From positions 3,968,001-4,032,000 of the forward strand of contig OU612075.1 of NCBI GenBank assembly GCA_914767715.1: a DNA stretch of 64,000 bases, given 5' to 3'. Shown piece after piece: positions 1 through 15,273 of this stretch. Each line of letters opens with the position of its first letter. Within the stretch, counting starts at the first letter, position 1. The DNA is from Membranipora membranacea (lineage: Eukaryota > Bryozoa > Gymnolaemata > Cheilostomatida > Membraniporidae). Made by a program: the position numbers and the translations under genes. The notes under the pieces were generated by a model. The model was not told the origin of the DNA. It saw nothing but the letters and a program-made list of their open reading frames with translations, and did not search any database.

Positions 1-2429
1 GCTCTGCTTCTGTTTATTACTGACCTTTTTTAGGATGTCGAGGTAAGGACTGTTTGAAGCTGACATCTGATGCAGACACTCTATCCTCCATATCACCTTA
101 TCTGGTAGTTCTCCCTGACTTACTTCTTATTTTTGTTATATGTACGTATACATGTAGGGCTCAGATATATTACTGGGATTTTAGAAATTTCATGGTATAT
201 CCAAGTGTCCGATATCCTACTAGCTAGATGGTAGTTTGAACTCAGTATAACCTCCAGTCAACTCCTCATCTCACCTAACGACTGAAAACATAGCTCACAA
301 CATAAACTTAACCCAACACTATTATTAAAAAGATACTAAAATAGACCTCTATTATACTGAACTTCTGATTATGCTGTGTATGTTTTTCATTGATTTATGC
401 TCAATTTATTCACAATATAAAATTCAACACTGCCTTACAAATTACCAATTAAACAATCAACTGAATCAATAACTTGTTAAAAAGCAAACATCTCATATCA
501 TGTGTGATATTAGGTGTGATGTTTGGTGTGATGTGGACTAACATGACGTACATAATGTACTGAAGGTAACTTGATATATCTGTGCAACTATCTAATAATA
601 CCTCATATACCTCATATAATAGTATATATTACAAATCAACGAATCTGAATTTTGAATTTTTTTTTATGGATTATTTGCTGCCAGTAAATTTAATACCCAT
701 CACTGTGTATATAGCGTGGATAAACAGCTTATATTTTCATTTTCATGACTTTTTTAAAACTGCGTTTCAATACACACATGTCTGCTTTAAAATTTGCTCC
801 CAATGACAACAGGTCAATCCCTCATCAGCGTGCACAGACATCCATTTGAACGTAAAAGCTGAGTAACTTAATGTTACAGTGTCGACAAAAAGTTGGTATT
901 TTCAGCATTTTTTGCATGTATTAATGACTTAATGTTATTTAGAAGACCATCGAATTCCAGTTATAAGCACAACTTCATATTTAGGTGGGACGTTTCATTA
1001 CAACTAAAAATACTGGCAGCAGACTTCTTCTGAGAACAGTCAAGATACCCAGACTACTGCCCTTCCTCATAATGAAATAAATAACCTGTTCATCATTCAA
1101 AGCAAGCAGAGAAACCGATATTAAAAGTAACTCAAAATTCATGCAATTCCTTGCAAGATTATCCATAAAGATATTCCGCAAATGGAATGATGTCTAAAAT
1201 AAAATCCATAGATGGAATAAAGATATTCCAAGATTATCCGTATTTAGTTTGAAAATAGATAAGCGATGCAACTCACCAAACTTACCAAAAAAAAAGTTTA
1301 GCTCATAAGGAACTGTTATCAGCATTCTTCAACTGTGTGCATTTCAGTCACATACTATTGAGACTAGAAATGTCACAGTCTATCAGACTCAAGCAGCTGC
1401 ACGTGCTCAACTTTTATGTACCAACCCTTATTAATGATTATTTGGTTTACTGAACACATTCAGGTTTTCTACCAACACTGCGCAATCAAATTAAAAACTC
1501 TGCCTTGATGGTACTGTATAACCCCTGTGTGATGCTGTTGGAGGTTTAATTCATTCTCCATCAGGATATAAGGCATTTTTACAGAATTCAATACAAAGTG
1601 CAAATCAAAATTAATAGCCAGTAATTTTACTTTACTTTATTTACTTTTCGCATCAATTATGTGACATAGAACAGGAGTTCGGAGTTCCAACAGTAAGGAA
1701 AAGAGCAGACTTAAAGGCGAATCATTTCTTAAAAATATTGTTGTCATCATATGATATTTGTTAGGTACAGAAGTTGGCTTGAGGAGCTGGACACTGACTT
1801 CGGTGATTGATTATTGGATTGTATTTTGATTTTTCTCTCTAACTGAGCGTTACTGTGTAACATGTTTAGTCACACTACAGATCCGATTTGTTTCATATCC
1901 ACAGCTCAAACTGTCTTTGGCTTTACGGTATTTCCAAAGTTTAATTAAGGAATAAATAAAGGAGAGACTGAGTATTTTTGACCATTGAATTAAGACAACA
2001 CAGCCACATTTGAATTGACATAGTGCATATTTCAATACATAATGTCGTCACAAGCCGATAATGCTAATTGAACTCCTTGATATCCCCTAAAGCTGAATAA
2101 TGGCTTGATAAGACTGGCAGCTATAAATAATTCACCCTTAAAAACCTAGAGCTGCTATTCAAATTGTATTCACTAGGCCAAATATTAGAACTAGGCATGA
2201 AACCCAAAGATTGCAAAGCTGTTAGTATAACTAGATTTCAGGTGTCAGACATATTGCATGCTGACATGCTTTTATTATTTATGATAGTATGTAATTGACA
2301 TATATTGGTTGTTATTTGCTGCACTGCTTGACCCTGTCCGGCCCTCCCAGCATCAAAAGCCTCACAAAACTTACCAAGCAATATTCAATCATTTCTTCAC
2401 GACCAGGACAAACTCATCGTGACTTAACG
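1..2429. other. Gene-free left flank
   Basis: No convincing gene is seen downstream of the ZNF330 poly(A) signal. The stretch is AT-rich with scattered stop codons in all frames; the short open frames at 582-806, 981-1181 and 1850-2035 lack splice context or domain features. A possible terminal exon at about 35-231 on the + strand is listed separately. Confidence 0.6.
35..231 (+). CDS. Possible terminal exon of a gene lying left of the window
   Basis: A T-rich tract ending in AG precedes an open frame of about 65 codons that closes with TAG near 231. It contains a short Cys/Lys/Asp-rich start (CRGKDCLKL) followed by a hydrophobic stretch around LVVLPDLLLIFVI, which could be a membrane segment or an anchoring tail. 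An ATTAAA-like poly(A) signal lies near 324. There is no family match that I recognise, the start of the gene is outside the window, and a chance open frame of this length is possible. Treat it as a hint only. Confidence 0.2.
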
Positions 2430-2435
2430 TTTATT
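2430..2435 (-). terminator. Poly(A) signal of ZNF330
   Basis: AATAAA on the minus strand, about 210 nt beyond the ZNF330 stop codon. It is the first canonical hexamer seen downstream of that stop. Confidence 0.5.
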
Positions 2436-2642
2436 TAAAAGCCATTACATGAACAGTGACAACATTCAGCCAATTATTTGAATTATCATTAACGATAATC
2501 ATAATAAAAACTAAGTACTGGTGTACAGGACAAAGTAGTTATGTTAAAAAGCACCTATTCCATCTGCTCACCAATCGTTCTCTCTGTCTGTCTGTTATGC
2601 CAGTGTTGGTAGCTCACTCTACACACACGATGTACAATGAGG

Positions 2643-8121
<5,479 letters not shown>

Positions 8122-8475
8122 TTTCTTTCTACATGATAAAATCAAGTGCATGAAAGAATCGTGATTACAAAATCTTTGTTAGCATATCTAAAATCTCATC
8201 ACAATATCATGATACAATAATAATATGAGAAATGAAGAGTAGCTTAAAGGAACTATTATGTTCATAGATTAACAGAGTAATATCTTCATCAGAAGGGACC
8301 GCCTAGCCCCGATGGGTACAGGCGCCTATAGGCCCTGGCCTATATCACAAATCACGGGGATCAGGAATTTAAAGGAATCTCTCCTGCATGAATGGTTTCT
8401 CCCCTGCCCCATTCGCCATACTGAACACAAGAATGTTACTGTGTGATAACTAGACAGCCTGGTGTCAGATTTCCT

Positions 8476-8548
8476 ACCTACCTTGATCTTAATTGCTATG
8501 TAAATTGGTGCGGCACCAATTTACATAGCAATTAAGATCAAGGTAGGT
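8476..8548. repeat. Perfect 73-bp palindrome (36-bp arms, 1-nt centre)
   Basis: The arms 8476-8511 and 8513-8548 are exact reverse complements around a single G at 8512. The inner bases are AATTGGTGC G GCACCAATT. It could extrude as a near loop-less cruciform. No open frame or known element is attached to it. Confidence 0.9.
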
Positions 8549-9699
8549 TGCTACAGTCACTGCAGCCTTGATCATAATATGGTACAACATTGGCCTACAT
8601 TGCAGGCCATTTTTTTGAATGTGCAGTGATAGGAACATCTTTATTTTTACCACCCCACATTTCTTGATGGACCCGCCAGAATGCCTTCCAATGAATCAAG
8701 GATTTCTCCTTGTACCAATACCAGGCTATTAAGCTTCTGATCATACCTGCCTCCAGGACTATCTGGTTCATTGCAGCAATGAAATCATGGAATATAATTC
8801 TGGTGATAGACATTTTTTCTCATAAACATCAAACAAGCAGTTACCCAACTAAAATTAATAAGGAAGTAAAGTGAAGGCAAAAATATTATACTTTTGCCTT
8901 TGATTTAACACCAAAGAAAACCAGATCAAGGACTACAACAACAATCATTCCATCTTACTTATTATAGTCAGTATACTGATAGGCCGGTATACTGACATGC
9001 TGGTCCCTGGCCTACTAGGTCAAGGACTGGAGCGAAAGCTTTGAAAGGTATAATATTATTGTGATTTGATATTCCCACCTACCTACAACCTTAGCCTGTC
9101 TTGAAAGGCATGCTACTACCACCTTTACACTACTGTTGCCTTTAGTTACATACACTACACTATGACTAGTCTAGTTACAAGCAAAGTAAGAAGCAAAGAA
9201 TTCAATCAATTCAATGATATGAATGAAGTAAGTCAGTGAAAGTCAAACCTTCCAATTCAGAGGGAACTAGAGTTACAAGTCTTATACTTTGCTCAGATCT
9301 ATAATCAGACACATGAGAATCATTTGGTTATTGGGTGGTTGATCCTTGACTATGGGTCTAGAGCAAATTGAGCCCATTCTTCTCACTCAAAACGAGATAA
9401 TTTCCATCATTGGAACTGACTAACCACATTTCAGAAAGGAAGTTGTCATGGAAAAAATGAAAGTTTGAGATGCTAAAATATTCAAGCCAATCAGCTCTTG
9501 CTTTCTGCTATTAAATCCAATCAGGACACAGTACGATAAAATAAAGTAAATAGCAGATGGGTCAAGAACCTTTGTAATGTGTTGCAAATAGTGGTGATGA
9601 TGTGAAATAAAGCTGTTTGGTTGAGGAGTGCATGATGCAGCAACACACAAGGTGAAATTACACATATATGAGTGAAATGACAAAGCAGGTAAGTGTCTT

Positions 9700-9800
9700 A
9701 CCAATGAACTAAACCTCCAATTCAGGTTTAGTTCATTGGTTTAGTTCAAAGAGGTTTAGTTCGGTTGGTTTAGTTCAAAGAGGTTTAGAGTTCATTGGTC
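9700..9800. repeat. Hairpin plus tandem GGTTTAGTTC repeats
   Basis: Arms 9700-9716 and 9724-9740 (ACCAATGAACTAAACCT and its complement) form a 17-bp hairpin with a 7-nt loop. The right arm then continues into imperfect tandem copies of GGTTTAGTTCAAAGA up to about 9800. Confidence 0.7.
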
Positions 9801-9987
9801 ATACTAATCTTGAATCATGTTGTTAGCATATATATATTTATATATATGCAGGCTGTGGTGTGGTAATGCAAGGAGGACTGGAGGTTCAGGTTGTATGTAT
9901 AATAAAAGACCATCTATATAGCCTTACTCTCTCTCTGTCTATACATCCCTTCATAGGACTGCCGCATTTCCTGACTTTGGGCTTGGT

Positions 9988-12963
9988 GTGTTTCCTTACC
10001 TCAGTTTCCTTACCTCAGATGAGGTAGCACATCCTATTGATTTGTCGAAGAAATCGGTTTAGGGATGCCTCTAAATGTTAGGACCAGGGTTTAGACCAGG
10101 GAATGTGGTTTTAACAGCATGGCGCTGTTTAGGGTTGGGCGGTTTTCTGCCCTCTCATCTCACGGATTGTCCGAGGCAGGAAACTGGCGTGGTAAACGCT
10201 TTTGTTTGTGGCCACAGAGTTAGGTTCACCTCTGGCGGCTGCTCTGGTGGTCATTGTAGCGTTTTCCCTGTCTTCGGTGATTTCATCGTATGCTTTAGAG
10301 AGAGCATGGTGTTGGTTCTCGTTCTGAAGAACTCTGGTGAGCAGACACAGCCGATGATTTTTCCGCCTTTCTTCCAGCGACCCAATTTCTAGCTGATTCC
10401 TGGCTTCGGTCACACTCGTACCACGGCCCTTCAGGTTACCTATGAATCTGATGGCGTCATTTTGCACCAATTCTATCTTCTGTGCTGTTGTTTTGGTGGA
10501 TGGGTCCCATACTGTGTCTGCGAATTCGAGGATTGGCCTACATAGGCTTGTGTATGCCAGTAGCTTGGCTTCCTTTGGTGCGCTATACATCAGATGTTTG
10601 ATGCCTCCTAGGATTTTCCTAGATTTTCCACATTTTTTTTGGATGTGTTGGTCAAACTTTAGGTCTGACTGAATGGTCACACCCAGGTATTTAGTGCTGG
10701 CTGTCCAGGCAAGAGGCGAGTCACCAAGCATATATGTAAGCTTGGGGTTCGCATTGCCAAAGTTGATCGCGTGGCATTTCTTGTCGTTGAATGGCATTCT
10801 CCACTTCTCTGACCAGTGATATACTGCCTCAATGTTTTTTTGGAACCTTGCGGCATCCTCGGGATCGTCCACAGTTTGGTACAGCAGGGTGTCGTCGGCA
10901 TAGAGACTGACTTTGCAGGTCAGGCTAGTTGGTAGATCGTTTATGTAGCACAGGAACAGGGTTGGGCCCAGTACTGATCCTTGCGGAACCCCTGATGTTA
11001 CCGTGCACATTTGGGAACTCTTCCCTTTGAGTACTACAGATTGTTTCCTGTCAGACAGAAAATCACGAATCCAGTTTATGAGATGGGCGTTTATTCCTGG
11101 TATTTGTTTTAGCTTTTGAAGGAGTAACAGGTGCGGTACTTTGTCGAAAGCTTTTTTGAAGTCCATAACTATGGCGTGAGTGGTGTGTCCATCATCTGCT
11201 GCTTTTGCCAAGTCATTATAGGTGACACACAGTTGGGTTTCGCATGACAGTCCTCTTCGGAAGCCATGTTGTCGATGGTGGAGCACGTCATCAAGTGTCT
11301 TGTTCAGGAAATGCAACACTATGTGTTCCATCATTTTACAAGGGATACTTGTGAGTGAGATAGGCCTATAATTGTTAGGGGTCTCAGAATCTCCTCCTTT
11401 ATGTATAGGGGTTACATTGGCTGATTTCCACTGTTCCGGGAGTTTTCCTGCGTTCAGTGATGCTTTGTAGATCAGTGCCAGTGATGTGGCTGTGGTTTGT
11501 AAGTCAATTAGCATATCTGGCTTCCTGATTCCATCGGGCCCTGGTGATTTTCCATTTGGTAGTTCTCGGATGAGCTTAGCCACCCCATCAGTTGTTATCT
11601 CTAGGCATTCGTCATCAGCTTCCATCCTCGGGAAGTCTCTGGCCAGGTAGCCTTCTTGGAACTGGCTGTGGAAAAAGCCATTTAGCAGTTCAGCGCATTC
11701 TTCGGGGTCCTCAGTCAGAACATTTTGTTTGTTTTTAAGCGTCAACAGTTTGGATTTGTTATTTTTGTTTGCACCAAGGAGTTTGAAGAATGGCTTGGAG
11801 TTCCCTTTCTTCAGTGGCTTGTATATTCTGTCTGTGTAGTACGCTCTACGGATAGTCTCCAGTTCTTTCTTTCCGTGTCTTCGTTCTTCCTTGTATTTGG
11901 TGTGGTCGAACTCATTTGAGGTGGACCTAAACTTGTGGTACGCTTTCCTTTGTTTATGTTGGAGCTTGAGGGCCCGTTTGTTGAACCATTCTGGTAGAGA
12001 AGGATGCCTTGGTTTTATCTTCTTGGTTGGGACATGTTTGTCCACACTTCTGGTGAGGTTTTCTGTGAAAATGTTCCACATTTCCTCAGGGTTACTCATC
12101 TCTACAAGTTTTTCATTTGTATTCTGCATATCCTCTTGGAACGATGTGTGGTCTGCTTGTTTGTAGAGCTTGATGGTGCGTGCCTCAGTGAGAGTAGGGT
12201 CAGTCTTTTGGTGGAGGCAAACAGTGATCAACGAGTGATCACTGAGGCCTGGGGAGATAACTTCAGTGTTTATCACGTATGTTGGTTGATTGGTGCATAT
12301 TAGGTCCAGGGTATTTCCTAGTACGTGTGTCGGTCCAGCTACCAATTGCTTCATCCTGTGATCATGCAGCACATCAAGGAAGCGCTGGTGTATTTTCCTG
12401 AAGGGGACTGCCGTCTTGACACTAACTTTGACCCAGTCAATACCTGGTAAGTTCATATCTCCAACCAGAAGTATGTTGTGTCCTTGAAATGCCTTCTCCA
12501 TAAATTTAAGAATGTCATCAATCTTATCTATGTTTTTGAGATGGACATGGGGTCGGTAATAGCAGCAGACAATTGTGTTAGGTTGTATTTTCACTGCAAC
12601 AATCTCTTCGTCAAAGTTACTTAGGTCTACTAATTTGGGTTTCAGCTGATTGCATACCGCTATCAGGACTCCCCCGCCATGCAGACTTCGGTCATGTCGA
12701 AACACAGTTCTGTTTTCTGTTGATAATATGTTACTGTCTGGTATTGTTTCGTCTAAGTGTGTTTCAGTGAGACAGATGATATCATAGTCAGTAGTGAGAA
12801 ATTGAAGTTCAGTTGTTTTCCCTTTGACGGATCTGGAGTGCGGCAGTCCTATGCATCCCTTCATCAAACCTGTCACTTTGGCCTTGGTTGTACCCCAATG
12901 CTCTAGTGACCCAATCATGATGTTTTTGATGTACGCATCAATCCATGTCCTACCAGAAGGCAC
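9988..12963 (-). mobile_element. Non-LTR retrotransposon (LINE), CR1/jockey-like
   Basis: The element contains one long uninterrupted ORF2-type frame and a short 3' tail that ends in two and a half copies of a 14-bp unit (GAGGTAAGGAAACT on the coding strand) near 9988-10019. Short terminal tandem repeats are typical of CR1/L2-type LINEs. No ORF1 and no clear 5' UTR are seen, and the frame has a stop just upstream of 12963, so the copy is probably 5' truncated or has an unrecognised 5' end. No target-site duplication could be fixed by eye. Confidence 0.85.
10129..12963 (-). CDS. LINE ORF2: AP endonuclease plus reverse transcriptase
   Basis: This frame runs about 944 codons without a stop. Read from the open end, residues 1-250 match an apurinic-type endonuclease (CLTETHLD, GGGVLIAV, VGDMNLPGIDW, GLSDHSLITV). 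Residues about 470-760 match a reverse transcriptase (NGKSPGPDGI, NYRPISLTSIPCKMME, HGFRRGLSCETQL, MDFKKAFDKVPH, GVPQGSVLGP, and the catalytic YADD). The C-terminal 150 residues are the basic tail usual for this clade, with no RNase H seen. The frame opens at a GTG directly after a TGA; the first in-frame ATG is at 12918. The usual N-x-R-S motif near the start of the endonuclease reads H-S-R-S. An undamaged frame suggests a recent insertion. Confidence 0.93.
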   Translation of the reverse strand: MPSGRTWIDAYIKNIMIGSLEHWGTTKAKVTGLMKGCIGLPHSRSVKGKTTELQFLTTDYDIICLTETHLDETIPDSNILSTENRTVFRHDRSLHGGGVLIAVCNQLKPKLVDLSNFDEEIVAVKIQPNTIVCCYYRPHVHLKNIDKIDDILKFMEKAFQGHNILLVGDMNLPGIDWVKVSVKTAVPFRKIHQRFLDVLHDHRMKQLVAGPTHVLGNTLDLICTNQPTYVINTEVISPGLSDHSLITVCLHQKTDPTLTEARTIKLYKQADHTSFQEDMQNTNEKLVEMSNPEEMWNIFTENLTRSVDKHVPTKKIKPRHPSLPEWFNKRALKLQHKQRKAYHKFRSTSNEFDHTKYKEERRHGKKELETIRRAYYTDRIYKPLKKGNSKPFFKLLGANKNNKSKLLTLKNKQNVLTEDPEECAELLNGFFHSQFQEGYLARDFPRMEADDECLEITTDGVAKLIRELPNGKSPGPDGIRKPDMLIDLQTTATSLALIYKASLNAGKLPEQWKSANVTPIHKGGDSETPNNYRPISLTSIPCKMMEHIVLHFLNKTLDDVLHHRQHGFRRGLSCETQLCVTYNDLAKAADDGHTTHAIVMDFKKAFDKVPHLLLLQKLKQIPGINAHLINWIRDFLSDRKQSVVLKGKSSQMCTVTSGVPQGSVLGPTLFLCYINDLPTSLTCKVSLYADDTLLYQTVDDPEDAARFQKNIEAVYHWSEKWRMPFNDKKCHAINFGNANPKLTYMLGDSPLAWTASTKYLGVTIQSDLKFDQHIQKKCGKSRKILGGIKHLMYSAPKEAKLLAYTSLCRPILEFADTVWDPSTKTTAQKIELVQNDAIRFIGNLKGRGTSVTEARNQLEIGSLEERRKNHRLCLLTRVLQNENQHHALSKAYDEITEDRENATMTTRAAARGEPNSVATNKSVYHASFLPRTIREMRGQKTAQP

Positions 12964-15273
12964 TCAACTCTGAAATCAGGCTATACTCAGATGACAGCTT
13001 TTGCAAGTGACTATCTATCACTTACTTACTACAAAAGTCAGATATCAGTGTCTTAAGTTTAATCGCAGGCGAAGAAGCTGGCCATCAACAACTAGATCTT
13101 TCAAAGTTAACGTAGATGAATCATACCTGGGCTATTGTAGCATCATTGTAGACAGAGTTTTTAGTGCACATTTTGTAATGTCACACGCCCCATATGAGAG
13201 CACTCAGATTGCCCCCGGTGGGATGGCAACATACCAAAAGCCCTAAGGATATGTTAGTAAATGGACCAACGTGACCAGCAATGTAACATCTGGTTGACAA
13301 CATCAGACGAATTTATCTAGGATATGGAGTGAGACGTGTTGACGAAACAAAAGAGACTCATCTAGGCATCACTTTGATGAGGTGCCCACTAACATCAACC
13401 ACCTTATTCGCATTTCATCCGGCTAACACTCGAGCAGGAAAGCACTAAGCATGGAACTCTACTCCGCCGTGTCTTCCCCTCCTAGGTAATCCCCCTGTGG
13501 CAGGCTGAATCAAATAGCGTGATGGCTGATGAACGATATTGACACAGAATAACATGGACCTATGAGTATGGCACCAATCAACTAAACCCCATTGATGGCA
13601 CATTACTGAAACCTTCTGCAGAATTTAATTACTACCATCCAAGTGACATGTGTGACATGTGCATGAGAAATTACGCTAACTTCATTGAGGATATCACAAT
13701 ATCTGTGTTACATGTGCTCTAGTGTTTCAGGAGAGGGCCTGTTGACTCCTGACTATCAACAGCGACCAATTAGGGACATCTGAAGGAAGACCTAAGTTCA
13801 TTCTATCACGCTGCCATTCATGACAACATATCACCAAGTCGAAAATTTGCAGTAAAAAAACAGTGTCAGTGCATTTTTATCACAGCACTGTTAGTTGACA
13901 CAGTCGGAAGACGTGTGTGTTGGACGAGTGGTCGTGTGTGTGTGTGTGCTCAGCAACAGGGTTGAATTTCAAGCTGTTCGAGGCATCGCACACTGCCTCG
14001 ACATCAAAAATGGTTGTTGTAGGTTCAATATCTTATGGTATACACACTCACTGAATCCCATTCAGATCTGCATGTGCTTACCCAAAATCCCAACTCGCCC
14101 ATATGTGCCGCTTTTGACAACCCGGCTTATTTGAAATATAGACCTATCCGCTTCCTATGGCTTCTGGCAATGGTTCAGCAACATATCTTGTCCCACATGA
14201 ACATGATGTTGTTTTTAGTTTTAGACAGCAGATGAATTGAATGAATTTAGATTACAGTTACAGGCAGCTGAGCTCAAAATCAGGTATGTCTAATTATGCC
14301 GATAGCAACTGAAACATAAATTGAGGCTTTTGGTGAAATGGGAAAAATCATCACAAGAATCATATGGAAGTTTTCCGTCTCGGCAACAAGATATTAGCAA
14401 TATTAATATCAACCTAATTTTTAAAAAAACGATTTCATCCCAAGACAGTTTTCTGCTGCGCATCAGCATTTATATCAATAAAGATTTTTTTTAATCATTT
14501 AGGGGCTATGCTAGGCTACTTATTATTTTCTTCAACAAAGATCAATGTGGACAGACCACTTTTCCTCATAAATTTGATATTTAGCAATAGCATTACAAAC
14601 AATCGAAATAGTCCAAAATATACAAGTGGTCATTTTTTTTACTGAGTTTTGAAACCACAACAAATTTTATTAGGTATCACAAATTCGCCAACGCACCCTG
14701 CCCCCCTCCCAAACGGTTCCCACTACTTTTGAACTGTTTTCATTTATTGACATAAGATGACATTCATACTTGCTGTTTACTATAGGCCTGTCTACAATTG
14801 TGTCACTGTCACCATTTTAGCCAAAACTTCATAGCCTGCGACTACATTAATTACTAAACATTTGCGATGCCATGTTCTGGCCTAGTTTGAATTGATCACA
14901 TGAGCTACATAACTTCTGCGAGTTTTATTGTGCGTGTTGTGCTAACCCATTACTCCTTATTTTTGGCGTCATTGAATGGGACACATCTATAAACAAATAT
15001 CACATGCTAGAGTTGACTGATCTGTATGTTTGGTAGACAGTATCACATATATCCTTATTCTGTGACAGTATATCTCGTAATGCTTATCAGTCATTGTAGG
15101 TATACTTGATTATTTTATTGTTTATGTAGCCAGCATATTGTTCCACAACCACAATTTTCAGCAACAGAAATGTTAAATGCAATATTCTGTCATCTCACAT
15201 GGATGATAAATATGAAAGAGAGTGACATCATCTCTGTGTATATTCTTGAAGAGAAGAAAACTGTATTGAGGAA
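12964..15273. other. Intergenic region between the LINE and the transporter gene
   Basis: No coding sequence is supported. There is a short GT-repeat near 13915-13950. The promoter and 5' UTR of the SLC46-like gene should lie at the right end; a T-rich AG at 15308 could be an acceptor for its first coding exon. Confidence 0.5.

Larger units (their letters stand above)
8122..9990. other. Intergenic region upstream of ZNF330
   Basis: No gene is supported. It contains the ZNF330 promoter and 5' UTR (not resolvable by eye), a long perfect palindrome at 8476-8548, a 17-bp-arm hairpin with tandem GGTTTAGTTC copies at 9700-9800, and the 3' flank of the LINE. Confidence 0.6.

Noticed and set aside
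10075-12303. Several 60-105 codon open frames antisense to the LINE
   Set aside because: They mirror the codon pattern of the long reverse transcriptase frame on the other strand.
12964-14300. LINE ORF1 upstream of the endonuclease frame
   Set aside because: Only short unrelated frames (13001-13246, 13895-14235) are present; no coiled coil, zinc knuckle or RRM.
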